A stretch of DNA of 64,000 bases. Source: Glycomyces artemisiae (GTDB lineage Bacteria > Actinomycetota > Actinomycetes > Mycobacteriales > Micromonosporaceae). The position numbers and the translations under genes are program-made. The DNA lies in the NCBI RefSeq assembly GCF_003002955.1, contig NZ_PVTJ01000006.1, positions 62,001 to 126,000 on the forward strand, read 5' to 3'. This document shows, in pieces, positions 17,653 to 25,956 of this stretch. The notes under the pieces were generated by a model. It saw only the letters and a program-made list of their open reading frames with translations. It was not told the origin of the DNA and searched no databases. The stretch's first letter is position 1; the number at the start of each line of letters is the position of its first letter.

Positions 17653-17716
17653 CGACCGGGTACGAGGTCACAAATCGGACTCGAAGGGGTCTCCGCACGG
17701 TCTCAATTCTGTCGAA

Positions 17717-17732
17717 TGTCTGTTTGTAGACA
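17717..17732 (+). promoter_or_regulatory. Inverted repeat in the proVWX upstream region
   Basis: TGTCT-GTTTGT-AGACA in a 290-bp, locally AT-rich non-coding stretch (17653-17943) between the deaminase-like gene and proV; candidate operator about 210 bp upstream of proV. Spacing and symmetry suit a dimeric helix-turn-helix regulator; identity unknown. Confidence 0.35.
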
Positions 17733-17832
17733 ATCCAACTGGCAACAAGCTTACTGCGACTTTCACGGCTTCTACCTGGGTAAACACAGGTCCGCAACGT
17801 CCCGTGTCGATCTTCTCACGCGATGCTCGGGG

Positions 17833-17860
17833 TTGAAAAACCACAGTTGTTGACTACTGT
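17833..17860 (+). promoter_or_regulatory. Candidate promoter of proVWX
   Basis: TTGAAA (17833-17838), 16-bp spacer, TACTGT (17855-17860), placing the start about 75 nt upstream of proV. The segment is much more AT-rich than its surroundings. Confidence 0.45.
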
Positions 17861-17943
17861 TCCAAGTGTTGCCGCCCCCGGATGACGCCCCGCGCCGCGC
17901 CCCCTCCCCCAAGGCCGGGCGTGCCGCGCTGTGAAAGGAAGCA

Positions 17944-18996
17944 ATGCCAGCGATCGAAGTGGAGTCCCTGTACAAGGTCTTCGGCAAAGGCGCGAAGAGC
18001 GCCGTCGCCCAGCTCAAGGCCGGAGTCCCGAAGGAAGAACTCAACGCCAGGAACGTGACCGCCGCCGTCGTGGACCACGGCTGGGCCATCGAGCCCGGTG
18101 AGATCTTCGTGGTCATGGGCCTGTCGGGATCGGGGAAGTCCACCCTGATCCGGATGCTCAACGGCCTCATCAAGCCCACCTCCGGGACGATCCGCATCGA
18201 CGGCGTCGAGCTCGGCTCGCTCTCGGCCCGGGAGCTGCGCCGCCTGCGCCGCGAGAAGATCTCGATGGTGTTCCAGCACTTCGCGCTCCTCCCCCACCGC
18301 ACGGTCGTCGAGAACGTCGCGTTCGGCCTGGAGATCAAGGGCCTGAACAAGACCGAGCGCCTGGAGCGCGCGAGGGAGGCCGTCGAGCTCGTCGGCCTCG
18401 CCGGGCACGAGGACAAGCTGCCCGCGCAGCTGTCGGGCGGCATGAAGCAGCGCGTGGGCCTGGCCCGGGCGCTCGCGGCCGACACCGAGATCCTGCTCAT
18501 GGACGAGGCGTTCAGCGCCCTCGACCCGCTCATCCGCCAGGAGATGCAGGACCAGCTCCTCGACCTCCAGGGGAAGCTCGGCAAGACCATCGTCTTCATC
18601 ACCCACGACCTCAACGAGGCCATGCGGATCGGCGACCGGATCGCCATCTGCGACGGCGAGGTCAAGCAGCTCGGCACCGCCGAGGAGATCCTCATGCACC
18701 CGGCCGACGAGTACGTCGCCGAGTTCACCGCCGACGTCGACCGCACCCGCGTGCTCACCGCCGAGGCGGTCATGGAGCCGTGCGGGACCCGCGACACCAG
18801 CGCGTTCACCACAGTGGAGTCCGGCGTGCCCGTGAACGAGCTGTACGAGCCGGTCCTCAACTCCAAGGCCCCGCTGCTCGTCGTCGACGACAACGCCGAC
18901 CCGCTCGGCGTGGTCACGCCCCGGTCCATCATCAAGTCGCTCGCGCCCGACCCCGAAGCGGTCGGCGACACCGAGCAGGAGGCCCAGCCCGCATGA
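17944..18996 (+). CDS. proV: Glycine betaine/proline ABC transporter ATP-binding protein
   Basis: 350-residue ATPase of an osmoprotectant importer. N-terminal VESLYKVFGKG is typical of ProV/OpuAA; Walker A is MGLSGSGKSTLIRM (about residues 60-70), the signature is QLSGGMKQRVGLARALA and Walker B LLMDEAFSALDPLIR. The C-terminal 85 residues (from about 265) form a CBS-domain-like regulatory segment used by ProV/OpuA proteins to sense ionic strength. ATG preceded by AAAGGA. The stop overlaps the start of proW as ATGA. Confidence 0.93.
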   Translation: MPAIEVESLYKVFGKGAKSAVAQLKAGVPKEELNARNVTAAVVDHGWAIEPGEIFVVMGLSGSGKSTLIRMLNGLIKPTSGTIRIDGVELGSLSARELRRLRREKISMVFQHFALLPHRTVVENVAFGLEIKGLNKTERLERAREAVELVGLAGHEDKLPAQLSGGMKQRVGLARALAADTEILLMDEAFSALDPLIRQEMQDQLLDLQGKLGKTIVFITHDLNEAMRIGDRIAICDGEVKQLGTAEEILMHPADEYVAEFTADVDRTRVLTAEAVMEPCGTRDTSAFTTVESGVPVNELYEPVLNSKAPLLVVDDNADPLGVVTPRSIIKSLAPDPEAVGDTEQEAQPA

Positions 18997-19895
18997 TCGA
19001 GTACCTCCGCAACTGGCTCTGGACCTACATCTGGAAGCCCCTGCCCGACATGCCGTTCGGCGACTGGATGGAGACGTTCATCCGCTGGGCGCGGGACGCG
19101 TGGGCCGCCGGGTTCGACGCCGTCGACGCCGGGCTGGAGTTCCTGTACACGCACCTCGCCGACGGACTGCTGTGGCTCCCTTCGGGGGTCATGGTGCTGC
19201 TGTTCGCCGCGGCCGCCTGGGCCGCGAAGGGGTGGAAGCTCGGCGCCGGGATCGGCCTGGGCATGTTCGTCGTCGCGTGGACCCCGTACTGGGAGCAGAC
19301 GATGCAGACCCTGTCGATGGTCCTCGTCGCCGCCGTCATCGCGATCGTCCTCGCGATCCCGCTCGGGATCGCCGCCGCGGAGAACCGCACGTTCTCGGCG
19401 ATCGCGAGGCCCGTGCTGGACTTCATGCAGACGCTGCCCGCGTTCGTGTACCTCATCCCCGTGGTGATGCTCTTCAGCGTCGGCGTGGTGCCCGGCATCA
19501 TCGCCACCATCATCTTCGCGATGCCCCCGGGGGTGCGCCTCACCGAACTCGGCCTGCGCCAGGTCGACCGCGAGGTCGTCGAAGCCGGGCAGGCCTTCGG
19601 CGCCTCCCCCGCGCGCATCCTCGTGCGGATCAAGCTGCCGCTCGCGCTGCCCACGATCATGGCCGGGCTCAACCAGGTCATCATGCTCGCACTGTCCATG
19701 GTGGTCATCGCAGGGCTCGTCGGCGGGGGCGGCCTCGGGGCCGTCATCTCCGGCTCGCTCGGCCGCCTCGACATCGCCGCCGGGTTCAACGCCGGGCTCG
19801 CCGTGGTCCTGCTCGCGATCCTCCTGGACCGCGTCACGCAGGGCCTGTCCGACCGCACCCCGGTGGCCCGCGCCGCCAGGCTCGCGGCCCGCTAG
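18993..19895 (+). CDS. proW: Glycine betaine/proline ABC transporter permease
   Basis: 300-residue inner-membrane permease. After an amphipathic N-terminal region come six or so helices (GVMVLLFAAAAWAAKGW; SMVLVAAVIAIVLAIPLGI; LPAFVYLIPVVMLFSVG; VVPGIIATIIFAMPPG). The EAA loop contacting the ATPase is EAGQAFGASPARILVRIKLPLALPTIMAG. Overlaps proV by 4 nt (ATGA) and precedes proX by 45 bp: a standard proVWX operon. Confidence 0.93.
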   Translation: MIEYLRNWLWTYIWKPLPDMPFGDWMETFIRWARDAWAAGFDAVDAGLEFLYTHLADGLLWLPSGVMVLLFAAAAWAAKGWKLGAGIGLGMFVVAWTPYWEQTMQTLSMVLVAAVIAIVLAIPLGIAAAENRTFSAIARPVLDFMQTLPAFVYLIPVVMLFSVGVVPGIIATIIFAMPPGVRLTELGLRQVDREVVEAGQAFGASPARILVRIKLPLALPTIMAGLNQVIMLALSMVVIAGLVGGGGLGAVISGSLGRLDIAAGFNAGLAVVLLAILLDRVTQGLSDRTPVARAARLAAR

Positions 19896-19940
19896 ACCGC
19901 CCCACCAGTACCGAACGCCCCCAGAGGAAGGCGCGCGCCC

Positions 19941-20867
19941 GTGCGCCGGAAAGCAGGAGACATGCAACGACGTTCGATCATGAAGGGCGCCGTCGCCACC
20001 GGCGGCGCGATCGCCTTGGCCGCCTGCTCGGTCGAGGAGGAGCCCGGCGACGCCGCCGCCGAGGGCGTCGACTTCGGCCTGCCCGAAGGCGAAGGCGAGA
20101 TCGTCATCGGCTACATCAACTGGGACGAGGCCGTCGTCGCCACCGAGCTGTGGCGCCAGGCCCTCGAATCCGCCGGGTACACCGTCACCACGCAGGAGTT
20201 CACCGAGGTCGGACCGCTGTTCGAGGGCCTGTCCTCGGGCGACCTCGACGTGTTCCTCGACGGCTGGCTGCCGATCACCCACCAGACCTATATGGACACG
20301 TACGGGGACCAGCTGGAGCAGCTCGGCACCTGGAACGAGAACGCCGCGCTCACCGTCGCCGTCCCGACCTATGTGGATGTCGACTCGCTGGAGGACCTCA
20401 ACGCCAACGCCGACCTCTTCGGCGGCCGCATCGTCGGCATCGAGGCCAGCGCCGGACTCACCGAAGCCGTGCAGAACAGCGCGATCCCGACGTACGGCAT
20501 CACCGACCTGACGCTGGAGACCTCTTCGACGACGGCGATGCTCACCGAGCTCGACTCGGCCATCGCCGCGGAGGAGCCGATCGTGGTGACCCTGTGGCAG
20601 CCGCACTGGGCGTACGCGAAGTACGACCTGAAGAACCTCGCGGACCCGCAGACGACCCTCGGCGAGGCCGAGACCATCAACGTGCTGGCGCGCACCGGGT
20701 TCAGCGAGGAGTTCGCGGATGTCGCGGGCGCGCTGGAGACGTTCGCGATGAGCGACGAGCAGCTCGCGGACCTGGAGAACCTGGTGTTCGCCGAGAACGG
20801 CGGCGACGTCCAGGCCGGGGTCACGGCGTGGCTCCAGGACAACGAGTTCAAGGACCTCATCGCATAG
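19941..20867 (+). CDS. proX: Glycine betaine ABC transporter substrate-binding lipoprotein
   Basis: 308-residue lipoprotein. The signal sequence ends in a lipobox (IALAAC, Cys at about residue 29) after an N-terminal MQRRSIMKGA segment; mature chain has the OpuAC fold pattern IGYINWDEAVVATELWRQALESAGY and VFLDGWLPITHQTYMD, whose aromatic residues suit quaternary-amine binding. GTG 19941 is preceded by AGAGGAAGG; an ATG at 19962 is also possible but too close to its own AGGAG. Last gene of proVWX; a giant hairpin follows. Confidence 0.9.
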   Translation: MRRKAGDMQRRSIMKGAVATGGAIALAACSVEEEPGDAAAEGVDFGLPEGEGEIVIGYINWDEAVVATELWRQALESAGYTVTTQEFTEVGPLFEGLSSGDLDVFLDGWLPITHQTYMDTYGDQLEQLGTWNENAALTVAVPTYVDVDSLEDLNANADLFGGRIVGIEASAGLTEAVQNSAIPTYGITDLTLETSSTTAMLTELDSAIAAEEPIVVTLWQPHWAYAKYDLKNLADPQTTLGEAETINVLARTGFSEEFADVAGALETFAMSDEQLADLENLVFAENGGDVQAGVTAWLQDNEFKDLIA

Positions 20868-20928
20868 TGCCCGCGCGCGGCGCCGCGGCTCCGGGGCATT
20901 GGGGGCCCCGCGGCAGGAACGAGGATCA

Positions 20929-21090
20929 GGGCCTGGCCTGCGGGCCAGGGCGAGGCGGTATCCGAGACCGTTCGTTCGCTCGCAAGGCGGAGGCCCCTCC
21001 GAATACCGGTGTTGTATTCGGAGGGGCCGACAACGCAGCGAGCGGGCGAACGGGCCGGATAACGGCCGTTCTGGCCCGCAGGCCAGGCCC
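20929..21090. repeat. 162-bp near-perfect palindrome after proX
   Basis: Outer arms GGGCCTGGCCTGCGGGCCAG (20929-20948) and its exact reverse complement (21071-21090). Moving inward, CGGTATCCG (about 20956-20964) pairs with CGGATAACG, GTTCGTTCGCTCGC (20970-20983) with GCGAGCGGGCGAAC (21038-21051; two T.G wobbles as RNA), and GGCCCCTCCGAATAC (20992-21006) with GTATTCGGAGGGGCC (21014-21028) around a 7-nt loop. Function could be termination/3' mRNA protection of proVWX; its size also resembles a small non-autonomous inverted-repeat element. No target-site duplication is obvious. Confidence 0.8.
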
Positions 21091-21170
21091 TTAAGCCGCC
21101 TCCAGCTGCGGCGCACGCGCGCGTCGGCCGTACGCGGCCCGGCCGCCCGCCCCCACAGGCGGCGGCCTCC

Positions 21171-21203
21171 GGTGCGGGACCGGCCGATCCCCGGTCCCGC
21201 ACC
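21171..21203. repeat. 13-bp perfect hairpin
   Basis: GGTGCGGGACCGG and CCGGTCCCGCACC with a 7-nt loop. It lies in the 482-bp gene-free stretch 20868-21349, between the long palindrome and the promoter of the lyase-like gene; could be a terminator. Confidence 0.6.
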
Positions 21204-21230
21204 GGCACAGTCCCAGAGCGTTCATTTGTA

Positions 21231-21259
21231 TTGAAATATGTTGATGGGTCGGTTATGCT
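21231..21259 (+). promoter_or_regulatory. Promoter of the alginate-lyase-like gene
   Basis: TTGAAA (21231-21236), 17-bp spacer, TATGCT (21254-21259), in an AT-rich island. Transcription would start near 21266, giving a leader of about 85 nt. Confidence 0.65.
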
Positions 21260-21349
21260 GGCTCACGGCAACCGGTCTCAGGACCGGGGGCCGCCAGGTT
21301 GGCGGTGGCATTCCCCGGCATCGCGCACCGCATGGCGCATTGGAGCACC

Positions 21350-22654
21350 ATGTCGTACGACAACCACAGCAAGACCGAAACCCCGGTTTCGGGCCCGCGC
21401 CTCAAGCGGCGGCGCCTGATCCAGGGCGCGTTCGCCGCAGGCGGCCTCGCCGTCGCGGGCGCGGGCGGCCTCGGGCTCGCCGCGGCACAGGAATCTTCCA
21501 CTGAGGACGTCTCGGCTCTGGCCGTCCACCCCGGCCTCCTCCACACCCAGGCCGACTTCGACCGCATGAAGGCCAAAGTGAACGCGGGCCTGGAGCCGTG
21601 GCTCTCGGGCTGGAACAAGCTCATCGCGAACTCCCACGCCCAGAGCACCTGGACCGCCCGGCCCACCGCCACGATCATCCGCGGCGGCGACGGCCAGAAC
21701 TACCCGCAGCTGTACAACGACATCCACGCGGCGTACCAGAACGCCCTGCGCTGGCGCGTCGCCGGAACGACCGCGCACCGCGACAAGGCGATCGAGATCC
21801 TCAACGCCTGGTCGAACACGCTGACCACGGTGACCGGCAACGCCGACCGGTTCCTCGCGGCGGGCATCTACGGCTACCAGTTCTGCTGCGCCGCCGACAT
21901 CGTGCGCGGCCAGTCCGGGTTCGACCTGGGCGCGTTCCAGGGCATGATGACGAGCGTCTTCCTGCCGATGAACAACTCGTTCCTCACCAACCACAACGAC
22001 GCGTGCATCACGAACTACTGGGCGAACTGGGACCTCTGCAACATGGCGTCCAAGCTCGCGATCGGCCTCATCTGCGACGACAACGCCGTCCGGGACCAGG
22101 CGATCGACTACTTCTGGAACGGCGAGGGCAACGGCTCCATCGAGAACGCGATCCCGTTCGTGTACTCGGGCGGGCTCGCGCAGTGGCAGGAGTCCGGGCG
22201 CGACCAGGGGCACTCGATCATGGGCATCGGGCTCATGGCGACGTTCATGGAGATGGCCTGGAACCAGGGGATCGACCTCTACAGCGCCAACGGCAACTCG
22301 TTCGCGAAGGCCGCGGAGTACGTGGCGCGCTACAACCTCGGCAACACCGTCCCGTACACGACCTACAGCTGGGGCACGGGCCAGAACTGCGCCTACAGCG
22401 AGCAGACCGTCATCGGCTCGGGCGGGCGCGGCCAGGTCCGGCCGGTGTGGGAGATGGTGTTCCACCACTACACCTCCCGCAAGGGCTTCGCGATGCCGAA
22501 CGTGGCGAACATGTGCGGCGCGAACAGCCCCGAAGGCGGCGGTGGCGACTACGGCACCACGTCCGGCGGCTTCGACACCCTCGGCTTCGGGACCCTCGCG
22601 CACGTGCGCCTGACCTGGGACGAGATGCCGGACAACCTGACCCCCTTGGGGTAA
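21350..22654 (+). CDS. Secreted (Tat) alginate-lyase-family protein
   Basis: 434 residues from ATG 21350, chosen because GGAG lies 4 nt upstream. The N-terminus has a twin-arginine signal (KRRRLIQGAFAAGGLAVAG) and a cleavage region near LGLAAAQ. The mature chain begins VHPGLLHTQADFDRMKAKVNAG and continues with an alpha-helical repeat fold containing NALRWRVAGTTAHRDKAIEILNAW and TNHNDACITNYWANWDLCNM, the pattern of the AlgL/chondroitin-AC-type lyase superfamily; conserved NH, W and N residues in that segment suit uronic-acid binding. Substrate unproven. Stands alone, with its own promoter and terminator. Confidence 0.75.
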   Translation: MSYDNHSKTETPVSGPRLKRRRLIQGAFAAGGLAVAGAGGLGLAAAQESSTEDVSALAVHPGLLHTQADFDRMKAKVNAGLEPWLSGWNKLIANSHAQSTWTARPTATIIRGGDGQNYPQLYNDIHAAYQNALRWRVAGTTAHRDKAIEILNAWSNTLTTVTGNADRFLAAGIYGYQFCCAADIVRGQSGFDLGAFQGMMTSVFLPMNNSFLTNHNDACITNYWANWDLCNMASKLAIGLICDDNAVRDQAIDYFWNGEGNGSIENAIPFVYSGGLAQWQESGRDQGHSIMGIGLMATFMEMAWNQGIDLYSANGNSFAKAAEYVARYNLGNTVPYTTYSWGTGQNCAYSEQTVIGSGGRGQVRPVWEMVFHHYTSRKGFAMPNVANMCGANSPEGGGGDYGTTSGGFDTLGFGTLAHVRLTWDEMPDNLTPLG

Positions 22655-22662
22655 GGCCCGTT

Positions 22663-22691
22663 GCGGCCGGGTGCGCGCCGCACCCGGCCGC
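22663..22691 (+). terminator. Terminator of the lyase-like gene
   Basis: GCGGCCGGGTGCG / CGCACCCGGCCGC, 13-bp perfect stem with loop CGC, 8 nt after the stop. Confidence 0.75.
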
Positions 22692-22800
22692 CCTGGACGC
22701 GCGATCCGTTCGCGTTGCCAAGGGCCGGTAGCATCCCCGGGCAGGACCCGCCTTCAGCCGCCGGCCCCGCCGGTGTGCTGCCGACGAGCTAGGAGACCCG

Positions 22801-23922
22801 TTGTTCGGCATGCTCGCCCCCTGCCCGTCCCGCACCCCCGACGACCTCAAACCCCGCTGGATGGGCCACTTCTGCGGCCTGTGCCTCGAACTGCGCGACG
22901 ACGCCGGGCACCTCGCCCGCCTCACCACCAACTACGACGCGCTCGCGCTGTCGGTCCTCGTGGAGGCCCAGCTCGGCGACGACGCGGACTCGCGCAACGC
23001 CGGGCCGTGCGCGCTGCGCGGCATGCGCCGCCAGACCGTCGCCACCGGCGGCGGCCCGCGGCTCGCCGCGACCGCCTCGCTCCTGCTCGCCTCCGCGAAG
23101 CTGCGCGACCACGTCGAGGACGGCGACGGCATCGCCGCCCGCCCCGGCGCCCGCGGCCTCGCCGGGATGACAGCGGACCGCCTGCGCGCCAAAGCGATCG
23201 GACTCGGCGAGTCGATCGCCCTGGACGTCGAGCCGCTCGTCGCGGCCATCGCGGGCCAGCGCGGGGCCGAAGCCGCCTGCGGTCCCGGGACCGCGCTCGC
23301 CGAGGTCACGGCCCCGACCGAGACGGCCACCGCCGAGCTGTTCGCGCACGCCGCGGTCCTCGGCGGCAGGCCCGAGAACGCCGGGGCGTTCCGCAGGGCC
23401 GGGGCGGCGTTCGGCCGCCTGGCGCACCTGCTCGACGCCGCGGAGGACTTCGACGACGACGCCGCGCGGGGCGCGTGGAACCCGTTGGCCGCCACCGGGA
23501 CCGGCGTCGAGGGCGCGCGGCCGCTGGTGCGCGGGGCGCTCGCCGACCTGCGGGCGGCGCTGGAAGCGGCGTCGCTGGTCGACCGGACGATGACGGGCCT
23601 GCTGCTGGACCGCTATGCGCACCATGCGGTCTCGCGCACGTTCGGCTCGACCTGCGCGACCTACCCGGCCGCCGAGCGGCGCGAGCACCGCCGCTACCGG
23701 GAGCGCCGCCGCGACCGCGACTACTACGACCACGACCGGTACCGGCCCGAGGGGCGGAACTTCTTCGCAGGGCTCTGCGCGTTCACCTTCCTGTGCTGCA
23801 CCTGCCAGATGTGCTGCCGGGAGCACTACGAGGGCCCGTGGTCCCGCAAGCGCCGCGAAGGCTGCTGCCGGGACGGGTGCGACTGCTGCGACTGCGACTG
23901 CTGCCCGTGCGGGTGCGACTGA
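22801..23922 (+). CDS. DUF5685 family protein with Cys-rich C-terminal tail
   Basis: 373 residues starting at TTG 22801, supported by AGGAG at 22791-22795. N-terminal MFGMLAPCPSRTPDDL and HFCGLCLELRD (CxxC) are typical of DUF5685; a mainly helical Ala-rich body with repeated acidic motifs follows (HLLDAAEDFDDDAARG, reminiscent of metal-binding helices). The last 50 residues hold about 20 Cys in clusters (CCTCQMCC, CCRDGCDCCDCDCC). Function unknown; Cys pairs suggest metal or cluster binding. Convergent with the next gene. Confidence 0.75.
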   Translation: MFGMLAPCPSRTPDDLKPRWMGHFCGLCLELRDDAGHLARLTTNYDALALSVLVEAQLGDDADSRNAGPCALRGMRRQTVATGGGPRLAATASLLLASAKLRDHVEDGDGIAARPGARGLAGMTADRLRAKAIGLGESIALDVEPLVAAIAGQRGAEAACGPGTALAEVTAPTETATAELFAHAAVLGGRPENAGAFRRAGAAFGRLAHLLDAAEDFDDDAARGAWNPLAATGTGVEGARPLVRGALADLRAALEAASLVDRTMTGLLLDRYAHHAVSRTFGSTCATYPAAERREHRRYRERRRDRDYYDHDRYRPEGRNFFAGLCAFTFLCCTCQMCCREHYEGPWSRKRREGCCRDGCDCCDCDCCPCGCD

Positions 23923-23941
23923 CGCAGGGCCGCAGGCGGGT

Positions 23942-24655
23942 TCAGCGCGGCTGCTGCGGCCAGTTGTACTGCGGGCCGGGCTGCGGGGGCCCCGGCTGCT
24001 GCGGGGCGCCGTAGCCGTACGGGGCCTGCGCTCCCGGGCCCGCGGGGTCGCGCCACTGCGGCGGCGGCGCCTGCGGGGCCGCGGGCGGCGGTGCGTCGGT
24101 TCCCTTGCGGCGGTTGCCGGGGCGGTCGAGCCATGCGCGCACGGGCTTGGTGAACGCGAGCACCAGGACCAGCAGCGCGGCCGTGATCTGGAGGATCGCG
24201 GGGACCACCGTGAACGGGTTGAAGACCCGGAACAGCGCGATGAGGGCCAGTGCCCCGAGTCCGATATAGATCGGAAGCCGCGGGTCGTCAGAGCCGAAGC
24301 GGCCCAGGGCTTCTCGTGCGACCGCCCAGATGAGGACGAGGTTCACGGCCGCGGCCAGGATGCCCAGCGCGATGCTCAGCCCCGTAGAGCCAGTGAGGCC
24401 GAGCAGGGTCGCGACCACGGTGGCGGCCAAGTGGATCCACAGCGTCTGGAGGATCACCGTGACCTGCTTGGGCCGGTCGTCCTTCGGGAGGACGCCCCAG
24501 CGCTGGCCCCAGGTGGGCGGCGGCGGCAGGACCGGCCCGGTCGGCTGCCCGTACTGGACCTCCCCCGGGTCCTGCGGCCGGTACTGGAAGGCCGGGCCCT
24601 GCGGCGGGCGGTTTGGGTCGTGGGCTGGCCCGGAAGTGTAGGGAGAGTTGGTCAT
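23942..24655 (-). CDS. Conserved membrane protein with Pro/Gln-rich tails
   Basis: 237 residues: a 60-residue Pro/Gly/Tyr-rich cytoplasmic N-terminus, four hydrophobic helices (ILQTLWIHLAATVVATLLGL; LSIALGILAAAVNLVLIWAV; LPIYIGLGALALIALFRVF; ILQITAALLVLVLAF) and a Pro/Gln-rich C-terminal tail (GYGAPQQPGPPQPG). No enzyme motif. I do not recognise a specific function. Confidence 0.65.
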   Translation of the reverse strand: MTNSPYTSGPAHDPNRPPQGPAFQYRPQDPGEVQYGQPTGPVLPPPPTWGQRWGVLPKDDRPKQVTVILQTLWIHLAATVVATLLGLTGSTGLSIALGILAAAVNLVLIWAVAREALGRFGSDDPRLPIYIGLGALALIALFRVFNPFTVVPAILQITAALLVLVLAFTKPVRAWLDRPGNRRKGTDAPPPAAPQAPPPQWRDPAGPGAQAPYGYGAPQQPGPPQPGPQYNWPQQPR

Positions 24656-24719
24656 CGATCGGCTCCGAGGAGTGCGTTCAGGTGAGGCGACAGGCTACCT
24701 CACCCGACCATTGTGCGCC

Positions 24720-25892
24720 TCAGTCGACCGGCTCGAAGAGGGCGACCGTCTCGAAGTGCTGGGTCATCGGGAACGCGTCGAACGCGCGGATGCGCGTCAG
24801 CGCATAGCCTTCGATCGCGAGGTCGCTCGCGTCCCGCGCCAGCGCGCCCGCGTCGCACGCCACGTAGCAGATCGCGCGCGGCCGGGCCTCGCCGAGCGCC
24901 ACGACGACCTCGGGCCCGGCCCCGGCGCGGGGCGGGTCGAGGACGACGAGGTCGACCGAGCCGAGGTCGGGGGCGACGGAGGCGACGTCGCCGTCGATGG
25001 CCCCGGCGTTCTTGAACGCGGCGAGGTTCGCGGCGGTGCGCGCGGCGGGCGCGTTCTCGACGGCGATGACGCGGCCGGTGTCGCCGACGGCGGTGGCGAG
25101 GCCGCTCGCGAAGAGCCCGGCGCCCGCGTACAGGTCCCACGCGGACTCGCCTTCCCGCGGCTGGAGGAAGTCGAGCGCGGTCTCCAGGAACGTGGGGGCG
25201 GCGGCTGGGTGGACCTGCCAGAACGCGTCGAAGCCGATCTCGAAGGTCGTGTCGCCGACGGTCTGGTGGAGGAGCTTGGGGCCGCTCTTGTGGTGCGGGC
25301 GGGCGGTGCGGCGCAGCTGGGTGTAGACGGCGAGCTGCTCGTCGTCGGCCTCGACGACGCCGACGGCGCCCATGCCGTCCCAGGTCCGGTCGAGGACGTC
25401 GGCTTCGCGGAGGCGCTCGGAGGCGATGCGGCACCAGTCGATGTGGACGAGCTCGTGCGACTTGTGCTCGCGCAGCCCGGGGCGGCCGTCCTCGTCGACG
25501 GCGTACTGCATGCGGGTGCGCCATGCGAGGGGCCCGCCGGGGAGGGCCTCGACCTCGACGCCTTCGAGGAGGGCCGGGTCGATGCCGCCGATGCGGGTGA
25601 GCTGGTCGAACAGGACCTTCGCTTTGAGGCGGCGCTGGGCCTCGGGACTGGCGTGCTGGAAGTCGCAGCCGCCGCACTTGCCGGGCCCGGCCCACGGGCA
25701 CGGGGGCTCGACGCGGTCGGGTGAGGCGTCGAGGACCTCGACGGCGTCGGCGAACGCGAAGCGCTTCTTGCGGTCGGTGATCTCGATGCGGACGCGCTCG
25801 CCGGGGAGGGCGTGGCGCACGAAGTAGACCTCGCCGTCCACGCGGGCCACGCAGTGGCCTCCGGCCGCGACGTCTCCGACGGTGACGATCAT
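24720..25892 (-). CDS. 23S rRNA (uracil-5-)/tRNA methyltransferase of the TrmA/RlmD family
   Basis: 390-residue class I SAM-dependent RNA methyltransferase. N-terminal TRAM domain (VGDVAAGGHCVARVDGEVYFVRHALPGE); a 4Fe-4S cluster motif PPCPWAGPGKCGGCDFQ with a likely fourth Cys in HIDWCRIA; SAM-binding AWDLYAGAGLFASGLA and VLDPPRAGAG; the catalytic Cys is in YVACDAGALARDASDL. Which uridine it methylates cannot be told. Same strand as the upstream APC permease (64-bp gap), an arrangement common in actinomycetes. Confidence 0.88.
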   Translation of the reverse strand: MIVTVGDVAAGGHCVARVDGEVYFVRHALPGERVRIEITDRKKRFAFADAVEVLDASPDRVEPPCPWAGPGKCGGCDFQHASPEAQRRLKAKVLFDQLTRIGGIDPALLEGVEVEALPGGPLAWRTRMQYAVDEDGRPGLREHKSHELVHIDWCRIASERLREADVLDRTWDGMGAVGVVEADDEQLAVYTQLRRTARPHHKSGPKLLHQTVGDTTFEIGFDAFWQVHPAAAPTFLETALDFLQPREGESAWDLYAGAGLFASGLATAVGDTGRVIAVENAPAARTAANLAAFKNAGAIDGDVASVAPDLGSVDLVVLDPPRAGAGPEVVVALGEARPRAICYVACDAGALARDASDLAIEGYALTRIRAFDAFPMTQHFETVALFEPVD

Positions 25893-25956
25893 GGTGTCCT
25901 TCTTCCCCCCGGCCCGCGCCGGGCGCGGCGGGCCGCACGCAAGGATACGGGACGCG

